A stretch of 50,641 nucleotides of DNA from Methylomonas sp. (GTDB lineage Bacteria > Pseudomonadota > Gammaproteobacteria > Methylococcales > Methylomonadaceae). This document shows positions 26,325-36,175 of the stretch, one piece after another. The stretch lies in the NCBI GenBank assembly GCA_002928965.1, contig PERU01000027.1, forward strand, positions 1-50,641. The letters are read 5' to 3'. The notes beneath the pieces are model-generated. The model saw only the letters and a list, made by a program, of their open reading frames with translations, was not told the origin of the DNA and ran no database searches. Numbering within the stretch: position 1 is the stretch's first letter; each line of letters begins with the position of its first letter. The translations under genes were made by a program, and so were the position numbers.

Positions 26325-27612
26325 CCGGTTTACCAGCAGATGCAGGTTGATGTCCCGCTCCCGGCTTTTTCGCCGCACCGGGTTTTGCTGATCCACGACT
26401 GTGTCGACCAGTCTGAGCTTTGGGCGCAGGTTGATTTTTTTGCGGTGGCTTGGGTTTACTATTGGTCACGTCCAAAGAGACTTTTTCATAACCGGTATCG
26501 GCAACTCTTGGAATTTCCCGCTTTAATAATTTTTCAATGGCTGCCAGCAAATACGCTTCTTCCGGATCGACCAGCGAAATAGCCTGGCCTTCCGCGCCAG
26601 CCCGACCCGTGCGGCCAATCCGATGCACATAATCCTCGGCGACTTGTGGCAAATCATAATTCACCACATGCGGCAACTGATCAATGTCCAGACCACGTGC
26701 GGCAATATCGGTGGCAATCAAGGCAGTAATCTTACCCTGTTTAAATTCATCCAACGCCCTCACCCGTGCACCCTGACTTTTATCGCCATGCAGCGCCGCA
26801 CAGCGGATACCGTCTTTGATAAGTTGCTTCGACAAGCGGTCTGCCCCATGCTTGGTTCTGACAAACACCAACACCTGCTGCCAATTGCCGTTACCTATCA
26901 AATAAGACAGCAATTCGCGTTTGTACTCGCGTTTTAACGGATACACCAATTGGGACACGGTATCGGCAGCTGCATTTTTGCGAGCCACGGCGATTTCCAC
27001 CGGGTCGGTCAGAATTTGCTCGGCCAGCGCAGTAATCTCAGGCGCATAAGTCGCAGAAAACAGCAGATTTTGCCGTTTTGCAGGCAACAAGGCGATGATT
27101 TTGCGGATGTCGCGAATAAAGCCCATATCCAGCATGCGATCGGCTTCATCCAAGACAAAATGCTCAACCTGGGATAAATCCAGATGCTGTTGCTGAATCA
27201 AATCCAGCAAACGGCCGGGCGTGGCCACCACAATATCTGTGCCACGCTGGATTTTCTGAATCTGTGGATTAATACTGACGCCGCCAAAAATGGCTTCGGC
27301 GAAAAATGGCAAATGCTTACCATAGGTTCTGACGCTTTCGAAAACCTGCATCGCCAGTTCGCGTGTTGGCGTCAAAATCAGCACTCTAACCGGACGTGGT
27401 TTTTGCGGAATGGCTTGTTGTTGCAGTATTTGCAATAAAGGTAAAGTGAATCCAGCTGTTTTGCCAGTACCTGTCTGAGCACCCGCCATTACATCGCGAC
27501 CTTGCAGGATTACGGGGATTGCCTGCGCCTGTACCGGCGTGGGCGTTTGATAGCCTTGTTCAGCAACCGCTTGCAACAGTTGCTCGGATAAGCCTAATTC
27601 GGAAAATAACAT
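26296..27612 (-). CDS. rhlE: DEAD-box RNA helicase, RhlE type
   Basis: The 438-residue helicase has the Q motif, Walker A AQTGTGKT (45-52), [12 protein letters not shown] (155-158), SAT, and [10 protein letters not shown] in the second domain. The last 65 residues are basic and rich in Lys, Gln, Pro and Gly, as in RhlE. It unwinds short RNA duplexes in ribosome maturation and RNA decay. It has a putative promoter at 27666-27693. Its end overlaps the cupin gene by 29 bases. Confidence 0.92.
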   Translation of the reverse strand: MLFSELGLSEQLLQAVAEQGYQTPTPVQAQAIPVILQGRDVMAGAQTGTGKTAGFTLPLLQILQQQAIPQKPRPVRVLILTPTRELAMQVFESVRTYGKHLPFFAEAIFGGVSINPQIQKIQRGTDIVVATPGRLLDLIQQQHLDLSQVEHFVLDEADRMLDMGFIRDIRKIIALLPAKRQNLLFSATYAPEITALAEQILTDPVEIAVARKNAAADTVSQLVYPLKREYKRELLSYLIGNGNWQQVLVFVRTKHGADRLSKQLIKDGIRCAALHGDKSQGARVRALDEFKQGKITALIATDIAARGLDIDQLPHVVNYDLPQVAEDYVHRIGRTGRAGAEGQAISLVDPEEAYLLAAIEKLLKREIPRVADTGYEKVSLDVTNSKPKPPQKNQPAPKAQTGRHSRGSAKPGAAKKPGAGHQPASAGKPANRQRSGNR

Positions 27613-27665
27613 TCAACAACCTTTAGTGAACGCCGCACAAGCGGCAAATAAAATCGTGCTCAAAC

Positions 27666-27693
27666 ATAGTATTTTTATAAAAAGCTTATACAA
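27666..27693 (-). promoter_or_regulatory. Possible promoter of rhlE
   Basis: On the minus strand TTGTAT (27693-27688), a 16-base spacer, then TACTAT (27671-27666), 54 bases upstream of the helicase ATG. A short GCCGC/GCGGC hairpin lies between promoter and start (about 27634-27648), in the 5' leader. Confidence 0.4.
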
Positions 27694-27756
27694 TTCAATG
27701 ACACATCTGAAAATAAGCTTGAATAAGCAACTATAAAGACATAGGGAGAGCATCGC

Positions 27757-28116
27757 ATGAAGTCAGAGAAACGCAACCACAAACGCATTAAACCCAAAGG
27801 CTTGAAAGCCGATTTGGTTTTAAGTACAAATCAACAAGAAATTGCGCTGGATGCAGACATTTTAGACATCAGTTACACTGGCATCAGGGTTAGATTGAAA
27901 AGCCCCATAGCCACCGACATGGCCGGTAATATCAGAATCAACATGATTTTGCCGGAATCAAACACACCCTTTTGTGTACACGGCATTTTAAAGCATCAAA
28001 CTGAAGACGACGAGTGCGGCTTGCATTATGTGGATCATGTGCATGGCTCCATCGACGATTTCATGTTCGAATGCATAGAACTGGATGAATCCACCGTTTT
28101 AATTAAAACTGCATAA
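27757..28116 (+). CDS. PilZ-domain protein
   Basis: The 119-residue PilZ protein begins with a Lys/Arg-rich segment (SEKRNHKRIKPKGLKADL) and has the central DILDISYTGIRVRLK block. PilZ domains usually bind cyclic di-GMP through R-x3-R near the N-terminus and D/N-x-S-x-x-G; here NHKRIKP and DISYTG resemble these. It is a candidate effector of cyclic di-GMP in motility or exopolysaccharide control. RBS AGGGAGAG precedes ATG. Confidence 0.85.
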   Translation: MKSEKRNHKRIKPKGLKADLVLSTNQQEIALDADILDISYTGIRVRLKSPIATDMAGNIRINMILPESNTPFCVHGILKHQTEDDECGLHYVDHVHGSIDDFMFECIELDESTVLIKTA

Positions 28117-28160
28117 CATAATGTCCGCGCAAGGCTTGCCGCCATGCGCTTCATGTTAGA

Positions 28161-30929
28161 TTACCCGGTAATCAAAAAACGCACTGCATCCAGTCGCAAT
28201 TGTGCATCCTGTATGCTTTCATGCGCCAGCATGGTCATTTCCTTAAGCTGTTGTATTTCCTGATCTTTGATGCCAGGGTTGATTTTTTTCAATCGCACCA
28301 TGCGTTTAATCTCACCGGTAAAGGCAGCTATCATTCGATTGCTACTGTCGGTAACCAATGCCTGCATTTGGGTTTGGGCTTTGAGTTCACCGGTTTTGAT
28401 CATGTCTTGAATATGCTGCCGCTGGCTGTTAAGGAATTGACTAATCTGCTCCTTGTCGACGTTATCCAACGTCTCTTTCATCGAATCATGCGGGATGGCT
28501 GCCGTTAAATCCTTTTTATTCTGATCTATCAAAACCCGCAATGGCGTGTGAGGCAAAAACCGCCCCAGTTGCAAATGGGCGGGCGCACTACATTCCACCA
28601 CAAACAATAACTCCAGCAAAAACTGGCCGGGTTTCAGTTGCGACTGTTTGACGATACTGACCGCCGCATTGCCGGTTTCACTGGACAACACCAGATCCAT
28701 GGCCGACAGTACCATCGGATGTTCCTGAGTCAAAAACTGCATGTCTTCACGTGCCAAGGCAATATCCCTTTCTACCGTGACAGTCAAACCATCGTCCTGC
28801 AACATGGGAAAATGCGCGATACGCAAATTTTCGCTCGGCCAGAGGATATGGCAATCCTTGGAATGATACTCAACATCAACACCATAACAATCGAATATGG
28901 CCTCCATGTAAGACCACAAGCTGCCATCATGTTCAATAGCCTGCAGTTGTTCTACCAAATTAGCCGCTTCAGCTGGACGACAGGAGTTAAGCTCAAGCAA
29001 TTGGTCGCGACCAAGTTGCAACTCAACTTCTATTTGCTGAGCCAATGTTTGTGTTTTGGTGATGAAGGCATCCATTGTGGTTTGTTCGGTATTCCCCAAC
29101 AAACCCTTTAGTTCGACACTCAAGAGCTTGGCAACCTGACCGGCAGCAGAACAATTATGCCTGAAAGCATCCAGGCCTTCGTCGTACCAGCGATATAACA
29201 GATGCTGGGCGCTGTTGACCAAATAAGGAATATGAATCTGAATCACATGTTTTTGACCGATCCTGTCCAGTCTGCCGATACGCTGCTGCAGTAAATCCGG
29301 ATTATCGGGTAAATCGAACAAAATTAAATGCCGCACGAATTGAAAGTTTCGGCCTTCGCTACCGATTTCAGAGCACAACAACACCTGCGCCCGACTCTCA
29401 TCATCAGCAAAAAATGCCGCAGCCCGATCACGCTCGACAATGCTCATGCCCTCATGAAACACCGCAGCGGCATGACCTAGTTGCAATCGTAACAATTGCT
29501 CGAGTTGTATGACGGTTTCAGCTCGCTTACAAATCAACAAGGCCTTTTCGTCACCCAGTGCCTTTAATGTATCGACTAACCAAACAAAATATGGGCTGCT
29601 GGCCAGATCAGTTCCAACTTCACCTTGTAATGGATAGCCATAGCGCTGCCGATCCGGAAAACCCTGCACAGTCTGCCGGGAATTTCTGAACAAAATTCTG
29701 CCGGTGCCATGATGGTCCAGCAACAGTTTGATCAATTCATCGCGTATGGATTCATTATCGGGATTTTGATTAAATTCTTGCAGTAATTTTTCGACATTAT
29801 CCTGCTGCAACAATAGCTTTAGGCGGGCTTGTTGATTTGCATCTAATGATTCACCAGCAATGAGCTGATTAGCCAGTTCTGCCACCGGGGCAAATTGGCT
29901 TTCTTCTTCGATAAAGGCTGGAAAGCTATAAAATCGATCAGGATCCAACAGGCGCAAACGGGCAAAATGACTTTCCTTACCCAGTTGTTCCGGCGTGGCA
30001 GTCAGTAAAATCAAGCCATCGACGCAATGCGCCAGTTGCTCGACAAACAGATAATCCGCACTCGGTGCAGTTTCGCTCCATTCCAGATGATGCGCCTCGT
30101 CCACCACTACCATGTCCCAACCGGCATCCAATGCCTGGGTTTGCCGCTCGGGAAAGTCGGCAAAAAATTGCTGACTGCACAAAACCAATTGCTCGGATGA
30201 AAATGGATTATCGTCGAGGCAAGCCATGCAACGGGTTTCATCCAGCAAACTGAATCGCAGATTAAAGCGACGCAACATTTCCACCAACCACTGATACATC
30301 AAGGCTTCCGGCACCATAATCAAAATCCGCTGGCTAAGGCCATTGATCAAGCGATGCTGCAGAATCAAGCCGGCTTCGATGGTCTTACCCAAACCCACTT
30401 CATCCGCAAGCATGATGCGTGGCGCGATACGATTGGCTGCCTGATGAGCGATATACAATTGGTGCGGAATCAATGCCGCACGTGCGCCTTGTAAGCCTTT
30501 GACATTGGATTGTTGATGCTGCTGCTGGCGGCGCCAGGTTTCAAAGCGCAGACTAAACCAGGCACTGGGATCGAACTGGCCGGTAAACAAACGATCCTGC
30601 GGTTTGTTGAATTGAATGTGATGATTAAGCTCCATTTCATCGATCTGATGAAATTGCCCCAGTTCATCCAGGCCAAAATAACTGAGCAAGCCATTGTGCT
30701 GTTGTATTTGTTGTACGGTGATCTTGCAATATTCGGTGGATTCGATCTCATCACCTTCGGCGAATTGCACCCGCGTCAAAGGCGAGTTGTCTTTGGCGTA
30801 CACCCGTTTGTCGCCTGTGGCTAAAAACAGCACAGTGACGCGGTTGAATTCCGTTTCCAAAATCATACCTAAACCGAGTTCCGACTCGGTATTGCTAATC
30901 CAGCGCTGGCCGGGGATAAAGTCGTTCAT
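28161..30929 (-). CDS. rapA: RNA polymerase-associated SWI2/SNF2 ATPase RapA
   Basis: The 922-residue protein is close to the E. coli RapA length (968). It has two N-terminal Tudor-like domains, the SNF2 core with DEVGLGKT (176-183) and DEAH (277-280), the second lobe ending in IGRLDRIGQKHVIQIHIPY, and the RapA-specific C-terminal region. RapA binds RNA polymerase and recycles it after termination. It lies 20 bases after the stop of the O-antigen ligase-like gene, in the same direction. Confidence 0.95.
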   Translation of the reverse strand: MNDFIPGQRWISNTESELGLGMILETEFNRVTVLFLATGDKRVYAKDNSPLTRVQFAEGDEIESTEYCKITVQQIQQHNGLLSYFGLDELGQFHQIDEMELNHHIQFNKPQDRLFTGQFDPSAWFSLRFETWRRQQQHQQSNVKGLQGARAALIPHQLYIAHQAANRIAPRIMLADEVGLGKTIEAGLILQHRLINGLSQRILIMVPEALMYQWLVEMLRRFNLRFSLLDETRCMACLDDNPFSSEQLVLCSQQFFADFPERQTQALDAGWDMVVVDEAHHLEWSETAPSADYLFVEQLAHCVDGLILLTATPEQLGKESHFARLRLLDPDRFYSFPAFIEEESQFAPVAELANQLIAGESLDANQQARLKLLLQQDNVEKLLQEFNQNPDNESIRDELIKLLLDHHGTGRILFRNSRQTVQGFPDRQRYGYPLQGEVGTDLASSPYFVWLVDTLKALGDEKALLICKRAETVIQLEQLLRLQLGHAAAVFHEGMSIVERDRAAAFFADDESRAQVLLCSEIGSEGRNFQFVRHLILFDLPDNPDLLQQRIGRLDRIGQKHVIQIHIPYLVNSAQHLLYRWYDEGLDAFRHNCSAAGQVAKLLSVELKGLLGNTEQTTMDAFITKTQTLAQQIEVELQLGRDQLLELNSCRPAEAANLVEQLQAIEHDGSLWSYMEAIFDCYGVDVEYHSKDCHILWPSENLRIAHFPMLQDDGLTVTVERDIALAREDMQFLTQEHPMVLSAMDLVLSSETGNAAVSIVKQSQLKPGQFLLELLFVVECSAPAHLQLGRFLPHTPLRVLIDQNKKDLTAAIPHDSMKETLDNVDKEQISQFLNSQRQHIQDMIKTGELKAQTQMQALVTDSSNRMIAAFTGEIKRMVRLKKINPGIKDQEIQQLKEMTMLAHESIQDAQLRLDAVRFLITG

Positions 30930-30949
30930 GCTTTCCCAAAAATAAATCG

Positions 30950-33256
30950 TTAAAAATGTGCTTTTACGCTGTTGGTATCAGCAAAGTCGCCTCGATTGCG
31001 CTTTGTTGTATTTGGCCACTGCAAGGCCGCAAATAATATTCCAAAGACCATTAAACTTGTATGCGGATCGTCAACGAAGGTATCTGTTAATCCCAACCCC
31101 AGAATGGCGCATACCGATGGAATCAATGCGATTGGAATGGTTTTGCCACTTCTGAATAATGCCAGTTGATTAACCAAAATCAATGCTATCAACAGAATAA
31201 ACAGCAACAACCCAATCCAGCCTTGCTCCAACCAAAGATGAATAAAAAGCTGCTTGCTATGCCATGGTAAATGCTCAAAATCACTGATCCAAAACCAATA
31301 GTTTAATTTATTTTCAAAATCACCATTTTTGATCCATTCTTTCCCTGACGCATCAGTAAGCTGGATAGCGTCAATGGCAATAACGCTATTACTGTAGTTA
31401 TGGAGCTGTAGAGTGGTTGGCCAATCCATCAAACCATATTGACCTAATTTACCACTATTAAAAGTCCATTTAACGGATTGCCATTCTGTTGACTTAAATT
31501 TAAAACTTGTGGTGGCGCAATCCGGCTGCCACCGATCACTGAACAAAATATGCTTATGGCAAATATCCAACCCCAGCGTTCCATCCCCCCCTTCAGACTT
31601 TATGACAGCTTGTAATTCATAATTCGTATTAGGCAACAAGCTAAGCTTCTGATAAAAAGGGTACCCACCTTTGCCAATCTCTAAAATGCTCCTGCCATCA
31701 AGTACATTCCAACGATAGGTAGGTAACTGCATTTTATCGAAATGGGCCTGATAGTAGAGCTTAGGCATGCTGCCCATACCATGACCAAACAACTGAGTAG
31801 ATACTTGATCAGAATTTGCAGAATTAATCACATCTACCCAGTGATGCTGGCGGGTTTCTATATCCGAAGATACGCCATGCATACGTTCTGTCATCCTAGT
31901 CGAGCCCATACCCACCATAAGAATTAAAAAAGCTAAACCTAACACGAATGGCAAGACCAGATTTCTTATAGACATACCAGTCAATTTTAATAAAAGCGAT
32001 GTCAATACCCCAAACAATGCACAGCCAAAAGAAAATACTCCACCTAGAAATACTGCAGTACTGGAATCTGTATCTTCATGCCATTTACTATCTAGTATAG
32101 AATCAAAAACCCCATACCCTCCCAGAGAAAAAACTATAAAAACCAATAGACTAGATACTATATAACTTGCATTGTTAATATATAAGACAATCAAACTAGT
32201 GAGAAACACCAAAACACCTGAAACAAGCGCTTGGTACCCCGCCATATTTTTTGCTGTGACCAACACTATAATCATCAAAAAAAACACGATCATTAAAGAG
32301 AAGTTGTGAAAACTTTTATTTGGCTTATCCTTGGAATAAGCATTATTCATCAGCATCATTATGCCGGCAACAACTAATGAAAAAGCAAAACTGGCAATAG
32401 TCATGCGGGTAAATGTCACCACGATACTATACAAACCCAAAACAAAAACTAATGTCGCCAAGACTAAATACAGTGTTTTTCTTTGTCGACTAACAATAAA
32501 AAAAGCCAATGGCAAAACAGACACCAAATAGCCATCAAGGGCAGTTCCTCCAACATGCATCGTGCTGAAAAAACCAGTCACCCGATATGTACTTGCAAAA
32601 TCTAAAAGAACAGAAAAAAAACCATAGAAACTATTGAAACCAACAACAGATGCAAAAATATGCCGCTCCCATAAGATACCGAGGGCAAGTAATCCTAAAC
32701 CCGACAAAACACCGGCAGATATTAGTTTCAGTGATTTGTCATAATCGGTTATTAGCGAATCCCGAATTACATACCAAACAAACCATGAGAAAATAAATCC
32801 TTTGCCTACATGTATTGCATTCCAAGCACTCTGATAAACATCATCGACAGGATAAGTGGTTAAATAATTAAAAAACCCAATAGCACAACATAACAAGAAC
32901 CAAACAAGAAAAAACCAAAATAGAACATTATTTTTATAGTTAAAATTAACGTCTCTCTTAAACCAAAACATACAGGCTAGCGTTAATGATAAAAATATAT
33001 CATATTCGCTAAAAACAATATTTCCTGTCCAAATTCCAAAATCCATAACTGGCAATAATGCCAGCATAAAAAACAAGCCTAATGAATTATTTAAAAGTAA
33101 AGATAAAAAATATAAAACTAAAACAACAATAAAAAATAAATTAAAACCTGGATAAATACTTGCAAGAAAAACAGCCAACATTAAAAATAAAACAGCAACC
33201 GATTTTGAAAAAAAGTATCCGAAATAATTAATTAACATAGATATACTTGAGAACAA
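30950..33256 (-). CDS. O-antigen ligase/polymerase-like membrane protein with beta-sandwich insert
   Basis: The 768-residue protein has about a dozen membrane helices. Near residue 450 a periplasmic loop begins with STRMTERMHGV. It contains a beta-rich stretch (about 500-660, ending WIKNGDFENKLNYWFW) that resembles a carbohydrate-binding module of the CBM_4_9 type. The HSKQLFIHLWLEQGWIG block (from about 666) is the Wzy_C/O-antigen ligase motif, followed by more helices. The family links or polymerises surface glycans at the periplasmic side. The 5' part of the gene is clearly richer in A and T than its neighbours, which suggests acquisition. No other polysaccharide gene is next to it. Confidence 0.75.
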   Translation of the reverse strand: MFSSISMLINYFGYFFSKSVAVLFLMLAVFLASIYPGFNLFFIVVLVLYFLSLLLNNSLGLFFMLALLPVMDFGIWTGNIVFSEYDIFLSLTLACMFWFKRDVNFNYKNNVLFWFFLVWFLLCCAIGFFNYLTTYPVDDVYQSAWNAIHVGKGFIFSWFVWYVIRDSLITDYDKSLKLISAGVLSGLGLLALGILWERHIFASVVGFNSFYGFFSVLLDFASTYRVTGFFSTMHVGGTALDGYLVSVLPLAFFIVSRQRKTLYLVLATLVFVLGLYSIVVTFTRMTIASFAFSLVVAGIMMLMNNAYSKDKPNKSFHNFSLMIVFFLMIIVLVTAKNMAGYQALVSGVLVFLTSLIVLYINNASYIVSSLLVFIVFSLGGYGVFDSILDSKWHEDTDSSTAVFLGGVFSFGCALFGVLTSLLLKLTGMSIRNLVLPFVLGLAFLILMVGMGSTRMTERMHGVSSDIETRQHHWVDVINSANSDQVSTQLFGHGMGSMPKLYYQAHFDKMQLPTYRWNVLDGRSILEIGKGGYPFYQKLSLLPNTNYELQAVIKSEGGDGTLGLDICHKHILFSDRWQPDCATTSFKFKSTEWQSVKWTFNSGKLGQYGLMDWPTTLQLHNYSNSVIAIDAIQLTDASGKEWIKNGDFENKLNYWFWISDFEHLPWHSKQLFIHLWLEQGWIGLLLFILLIALILVNQLALFRSGKTIPIALIPSVCAILGLGLTDTFVDDPHTSLMVFGILFAALQWPNTTKRNRGDFADTNSVKAHF

Positions 33257-33293
33257 TAATGAAATGCTGTTTTAAGAAATTACTTTTTACGCA

Positions 33294-33322
33294 TATAAAT
33301 TGAAAAAACCTTATCAATTCAA
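33294..33322 (-). promoter_or_regulatory. Sigma-70 promoter of the O-antigen ligase-like gene
   Basis: On the minus strand TTGAAT (33322-33317), 17 bases, then TTTATA (33299-33294), 38 bases upstream of the ATG at 33256. The whole 33257-33407 gap is AT-rich, so a chance match is possible. Confidence 0.45.
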
Positions 33323-33407
33323 TAGTAAAAATATATATTAATAGATATAAAATGTACAAAAAATTCTTGATATCCTAATAGAACAAGAAAACCATGCTGG
33401 ATAATAA

Positions 33408-34367
33408 TTAGGCTGAGTAACGTTTAATAAAAGTATTTTTAAAAGCAGTCAAGGTATCAGTAGATAAATGATTAATCCCTGCCGCAGCCTTTCTACCGCC
33501 ACCGCCTGGAAATTGCGCACAAATATCATCAGCGCCGATTTTGTTATTTAAAGGTGCTCGGACACTGACGACAAATCCACCGGCTTTGTTATTTGTTAAA
33601 ACGGCATGCGCTCTGTCTGGATAACGATTGGCCAATTCATTGCTCCAAACCCCGCTCACCCGCCTCGCCCATTTGGCATCCGGCAGAATAAATACAGCGA
33701 CTTTATCTGATTGATATTCCGACAGAGTTTGATTTGCAAGGGCCATATCATTGGCATAGCCTTCAGACAACTGCTGACAAACTTGAGCGTTATCTTGCAT
33801 AAATTCAAAGGGTGACTGATAGCCGTATAACCTTTTATATAAAACATCAGGGGAAACGTGTAAATCTTCCACACTTTCACCGTAAGCATTGTAATTAATG
33901 ACTGTGCCTAATTGCCTAAGTTGCTCAAGGGCTGCGGACGATAACGACAATCTTTGCGCCGCCTGCACAGCGCTGTCATACAGATTATCACCAAAAGCCG
34001 CCACCACTGCCCAAGCCGTATAACGATGATCAAGATATTGGTCTACCAACAAACTGGTGCAGACATTGGCATCGGTGTTTATTAATGTCTGTAAATGTGG
34101 ATGATCCGGAATATCGCTTGCTTGATGGTGATCTACATAAAAGACATCGACTTGCTTGTTCAGCAAATCCAGCAAGGGTTGACGATTTTTATCTAACGAG
34201 ACATCCAGCACAGTCACTCGATCCCCAGCTTGGGCATTGACTCGCTTTAGCAAACCAATATCCCGCTTAACACCCGTTATTAGTATTGAATCGCGAGGCT
34301 CTGCCAACCTAAGCTGTAATAACGCACAAATACCATCAGCATCGCCATTGAATACGTCAAAAGTCAT
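33408..34367 (-). CDS. DHH family phosphoesterase
   Basis: The 319-residue protein begins DVFNGDADGICALLQL, followed by DVFYVDHHQASD, the DHH signature of metal-dependent phosphoesterases. The C-terminal DHHA1 region has GADDICAQFPGGGGRKAAAG. Family members cleave short oligonucleotides, cyclic dinucleotides or pyrophosphate-like bonds; the substrate is not set by sequence. It is the last gene of the minus-strand run starting with def. A 15-base gap separates it from cysC. Confidence 0.88.
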   Translation of the reverse strand: MTFDVFNGDADGICALLQLRLAEPRDSILITGVKRDIGLLKRVNAQAGDRVTVLDVSLDKNRQPLLDLLNKQVDVFYVDHHQASDIPDHPHLQTLINTDANVCTSLLVDQYLDHRYTAWAVVAAFGDNLYDSAVQAAQRLSLSSAALEQLRQLGTVINYNAYGESVEDLHVSPDVLYKRLYGYQSPFEFMQDNAQVCQQLSEGYANDMALANQTLSEYQSDKVAVFILPDAKWARRVSGVWSNELANRYPDRAHAVLTNNKAGGFVVSVRAPLNNKIGADDICAQFPGGGGRKAAAGINHLSTDTLTAFKNTFIKRYSA

Positions 34368-34382
34368 CGATATATCCGTTCG

Positions 34383-34994
34383 CTAAACATTGTTGATGAT
34401 GCCGCGATCTTGCAATAGCGCTAACACGCTATCAACGCTAACATTCAGACTATTGCTAGCGGTATTTACAATCAATTCCGGATTTTCAGGGGGTTCGTAA
34501 GGTGAGGAAATACCGGTAAAGTGCTTTATCGCGCCTTGTCTGGCTTTTTTATACAGACCTTTGACATCACGTTGCTCACAGGTAGCCAAATCACAATCGC
34601 AATAAATTTCGATAAAGTCTCCGTGCGGCACCAGCTTTCGGGCCAGATTTCGTTCCACCCGAAACGGTGAGATGAAAGCAGTTAAGGTCAGCGTTCCAGC
34701 TTCCAACATCAATTTGGCTACTTCGGCAACCCGGCGGATATTTTCCTGACGGTCCTGATCGCTAAACCCCAAGTCCCCACACAAACCATGTCTGACATTA
34801 TCGCCATCCAGCACAAAAGTTCGGCATCCACGCAAATGCAATCGTTCTTCTACTGCGTGGGCCAGCGTGGATTTGCCAGCACCTGATAGGCCGGTAAACC
34901 AGATGATAGCCGAATGATGCCCATTTTGCTGCTCGCGTCTAATCCTGGTCACGGTAGCATGGTGCCACTGGGTGTTACTGCTTTGCCGAACCAT
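34383..34994 (-). CDS. cysC: Adenylylsulfate kinase
   Basis: The 203-residue kinase has the P-loop [29 protein letters not shown], and the [17 protein letters not shown] block of CysC. It phosphorylates APS to PAPS for sulfate assimilation or sulfation. cysD and cysN, which make APS, are not adjacent. The start overlaps the preceding stop by one base (TAATG). Position next to SoxYZ-like and DHH genes is unusual; the DHH enzyme could act on the by-product PAP, which is speculation. Confidence 0.93.
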   Translation of the reverse strand: MVRQSSNTQWHHATVTRIRREQQNGHHSAIIWFTGLSGAGKSTLAHAVEERLHLRGCRTFVLDGDNVRHGLCGDLGFSDQDRQENIRRVAEVAKLMLEAGTLTLTAFISPFRVERNLARKLVPHGDFIEIYCDCDLATCEQRDVKGLYKKARQGAIKHFTGISSPYEPPENPELIVNTASNSLNVSVDSVLALLQDRGIINNV

Positions 34995-35317
34995 TAATCA
35001 CCATAATCCAGATTATCGATTTTCTTCAAAATTCCGTTTTCAAAATACAAATACTGTTTGAATTTTCGGGGTCCAAAGTTGTAAACCCATTCATCAATCA
35101 GAATTTGTTCGAATTGTTCAAGTTGTAACCCACCATAAGGATGACGCAAGCGACTGCCACGCACACCCATGCGTTGCTCTGTCCACTGCGGCTCACCACA
35201 TCGTTCCAGCACATCCAGTTTGTGATCGTCTATTTGTACCAATTTCCGCCCACAACGCAAGGCCATTGCATCATGTGCCAATACTGACAGTAACACTACC
35301 AGCAGCACTCTTTTCAT
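34994..35317 (-). CDS. DUF2845 exported protein
   Basis: The 107-residue protein has a signal peptide ([19 protein letters not shown]) and a mature part with [42 protein letters not shown] and [12 protein letters not shown], the DUF2845 pattern. The two cysteines may form a disulfide. The function of the family is unknown. It lies between the SoxYZ-like and cysC genes, seven bases after the former. Confidence 0.8.
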   Translation of the reverse strand: MKRVLLVVLLSVLAHDAMALRCGRKLVQIDDHKLDVLERCGEPQWTEQRMGVRGSRLRHPYGGLQLEQFEQILIDEWVYNFGPRKFKQYLYFENGILKKIDNLDYGD

Positions 35318-35324
35318 TGGCTAG

Positions 35325-36152
35325 TTACGGAGTAACCGTATATTGCTGAGCATAACTCTCACCTTTTTTGCAGACGCTTCGGCTGGTCGGTGATTCGCAG
35401 GAAATATCGCTAAATTCCGCTTTCAACTCGCCCGCTTTATCCGGCACGAAGTAAAACCGAAAATTGGGATCGGCACTGATTGCTATGTCAATTTTGGCAT
35501 TTAATACCGGTTTATCATTGAAAGTAACTTTCAATTGATCGATGAAATGCGATTTCCGGATAAAACGGGTCATCTGGTCCATCTGCATGCCAGTAATATT
35601 CGGATGACTGATCATCAACTGCGCCTGTGTCGGTTGACCGGTCTGCATACTGTCGTCCAACCGGAATTTGACTTTACCCAAACGTTTCATGGCTTCGTCG
35701 AGGTCCGCACCAATGGGTGCAGAACAGCCGCCACTGGCTTTGACGAATTTTTTGGTCATCGTCAATTTACCATCATTGGTTTCGGCAATGGCCCGGATGT
35801 TACTGTAGGTGTTGACGCGTACCCGCATGGCCAGATCCGCTTTACCACTTTCAGGAAAAAACTCAAACTCGCCTACGAACGGAAACGGATTCTTATCGAC
35901 TAATACCCAGATTTTTTTGATGAACCTGCCTGGGGTTTGAGGCATTTTGCTGGTCACTTTAACGGGCACAATGGCTGGATCCTCGGCGCGATACGGCGCT
36001 TCCAATTCAATTACTGCATCCGATTCTTCAATGGCTTTACCGGCAAAGAACTGATTTTTCAGGCTGCTGTTCCAGGTGAGGTCGTCGCCTTCCGCGAAGG
36101 CTAAAACCGGCAAAAACACACATAAACAAACTAATTTGGCGAATGTCTTCAT
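35325..36152 (-). CDS. Quinoprotein dehydrogenase-associated SoxYZ-like carrier
   Basis: The 275-residue periplasmic protein has a signal peptide (MKTFAKLVCLCVFLPVLAFA). Its N-terminal half resembles SoxY, with VNTYSNIRAIAE and the conserved GGCSAPIG (cysteine in the swinging-arm-like region), and its C-terminal half resembles SoxZ (MSHPNITGMQ-like block, YYFVPDKAGELKA-like block). This composition is TIGR04557, found near PQQ-dependent alcohol dehydrogenases. It probably passes a sulfur or electron group to a quinoprotein; the exact role is unknown. I chose ATG 36152, where the signal peptide begins; an upstream start at 36188 would overlap the hydrolase gene. Confidence 0.85.
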   Translation of the reverse strand: MKTFAKLVCLCVFLPVLAFAEGDDLTWNSSLKNQFFAGKAIEESDAVIELEAPYRAEDPAIVPVKVTSKMPQTPGRFIKKIWVLVDKNPFPFVGEFEFFPESGKADLAMRVRVNTYSNIRAIAETNDGKLTMTKKFVKASGGCSAPIGADLDEAMKRLGKVKFRLDDSMQTGQPTQAQLMISHPNITGMQMDQMTRFIRKSHFIDQLKVTFNDKPVLNAKIDIAISADPNFRFYFVPDKAGELKAEFSDISCESPTSRSVCKKGESYAQQYTVTP

Positions 36153-36175
36153 GCTCACTCTCTTTAACATTGGGT

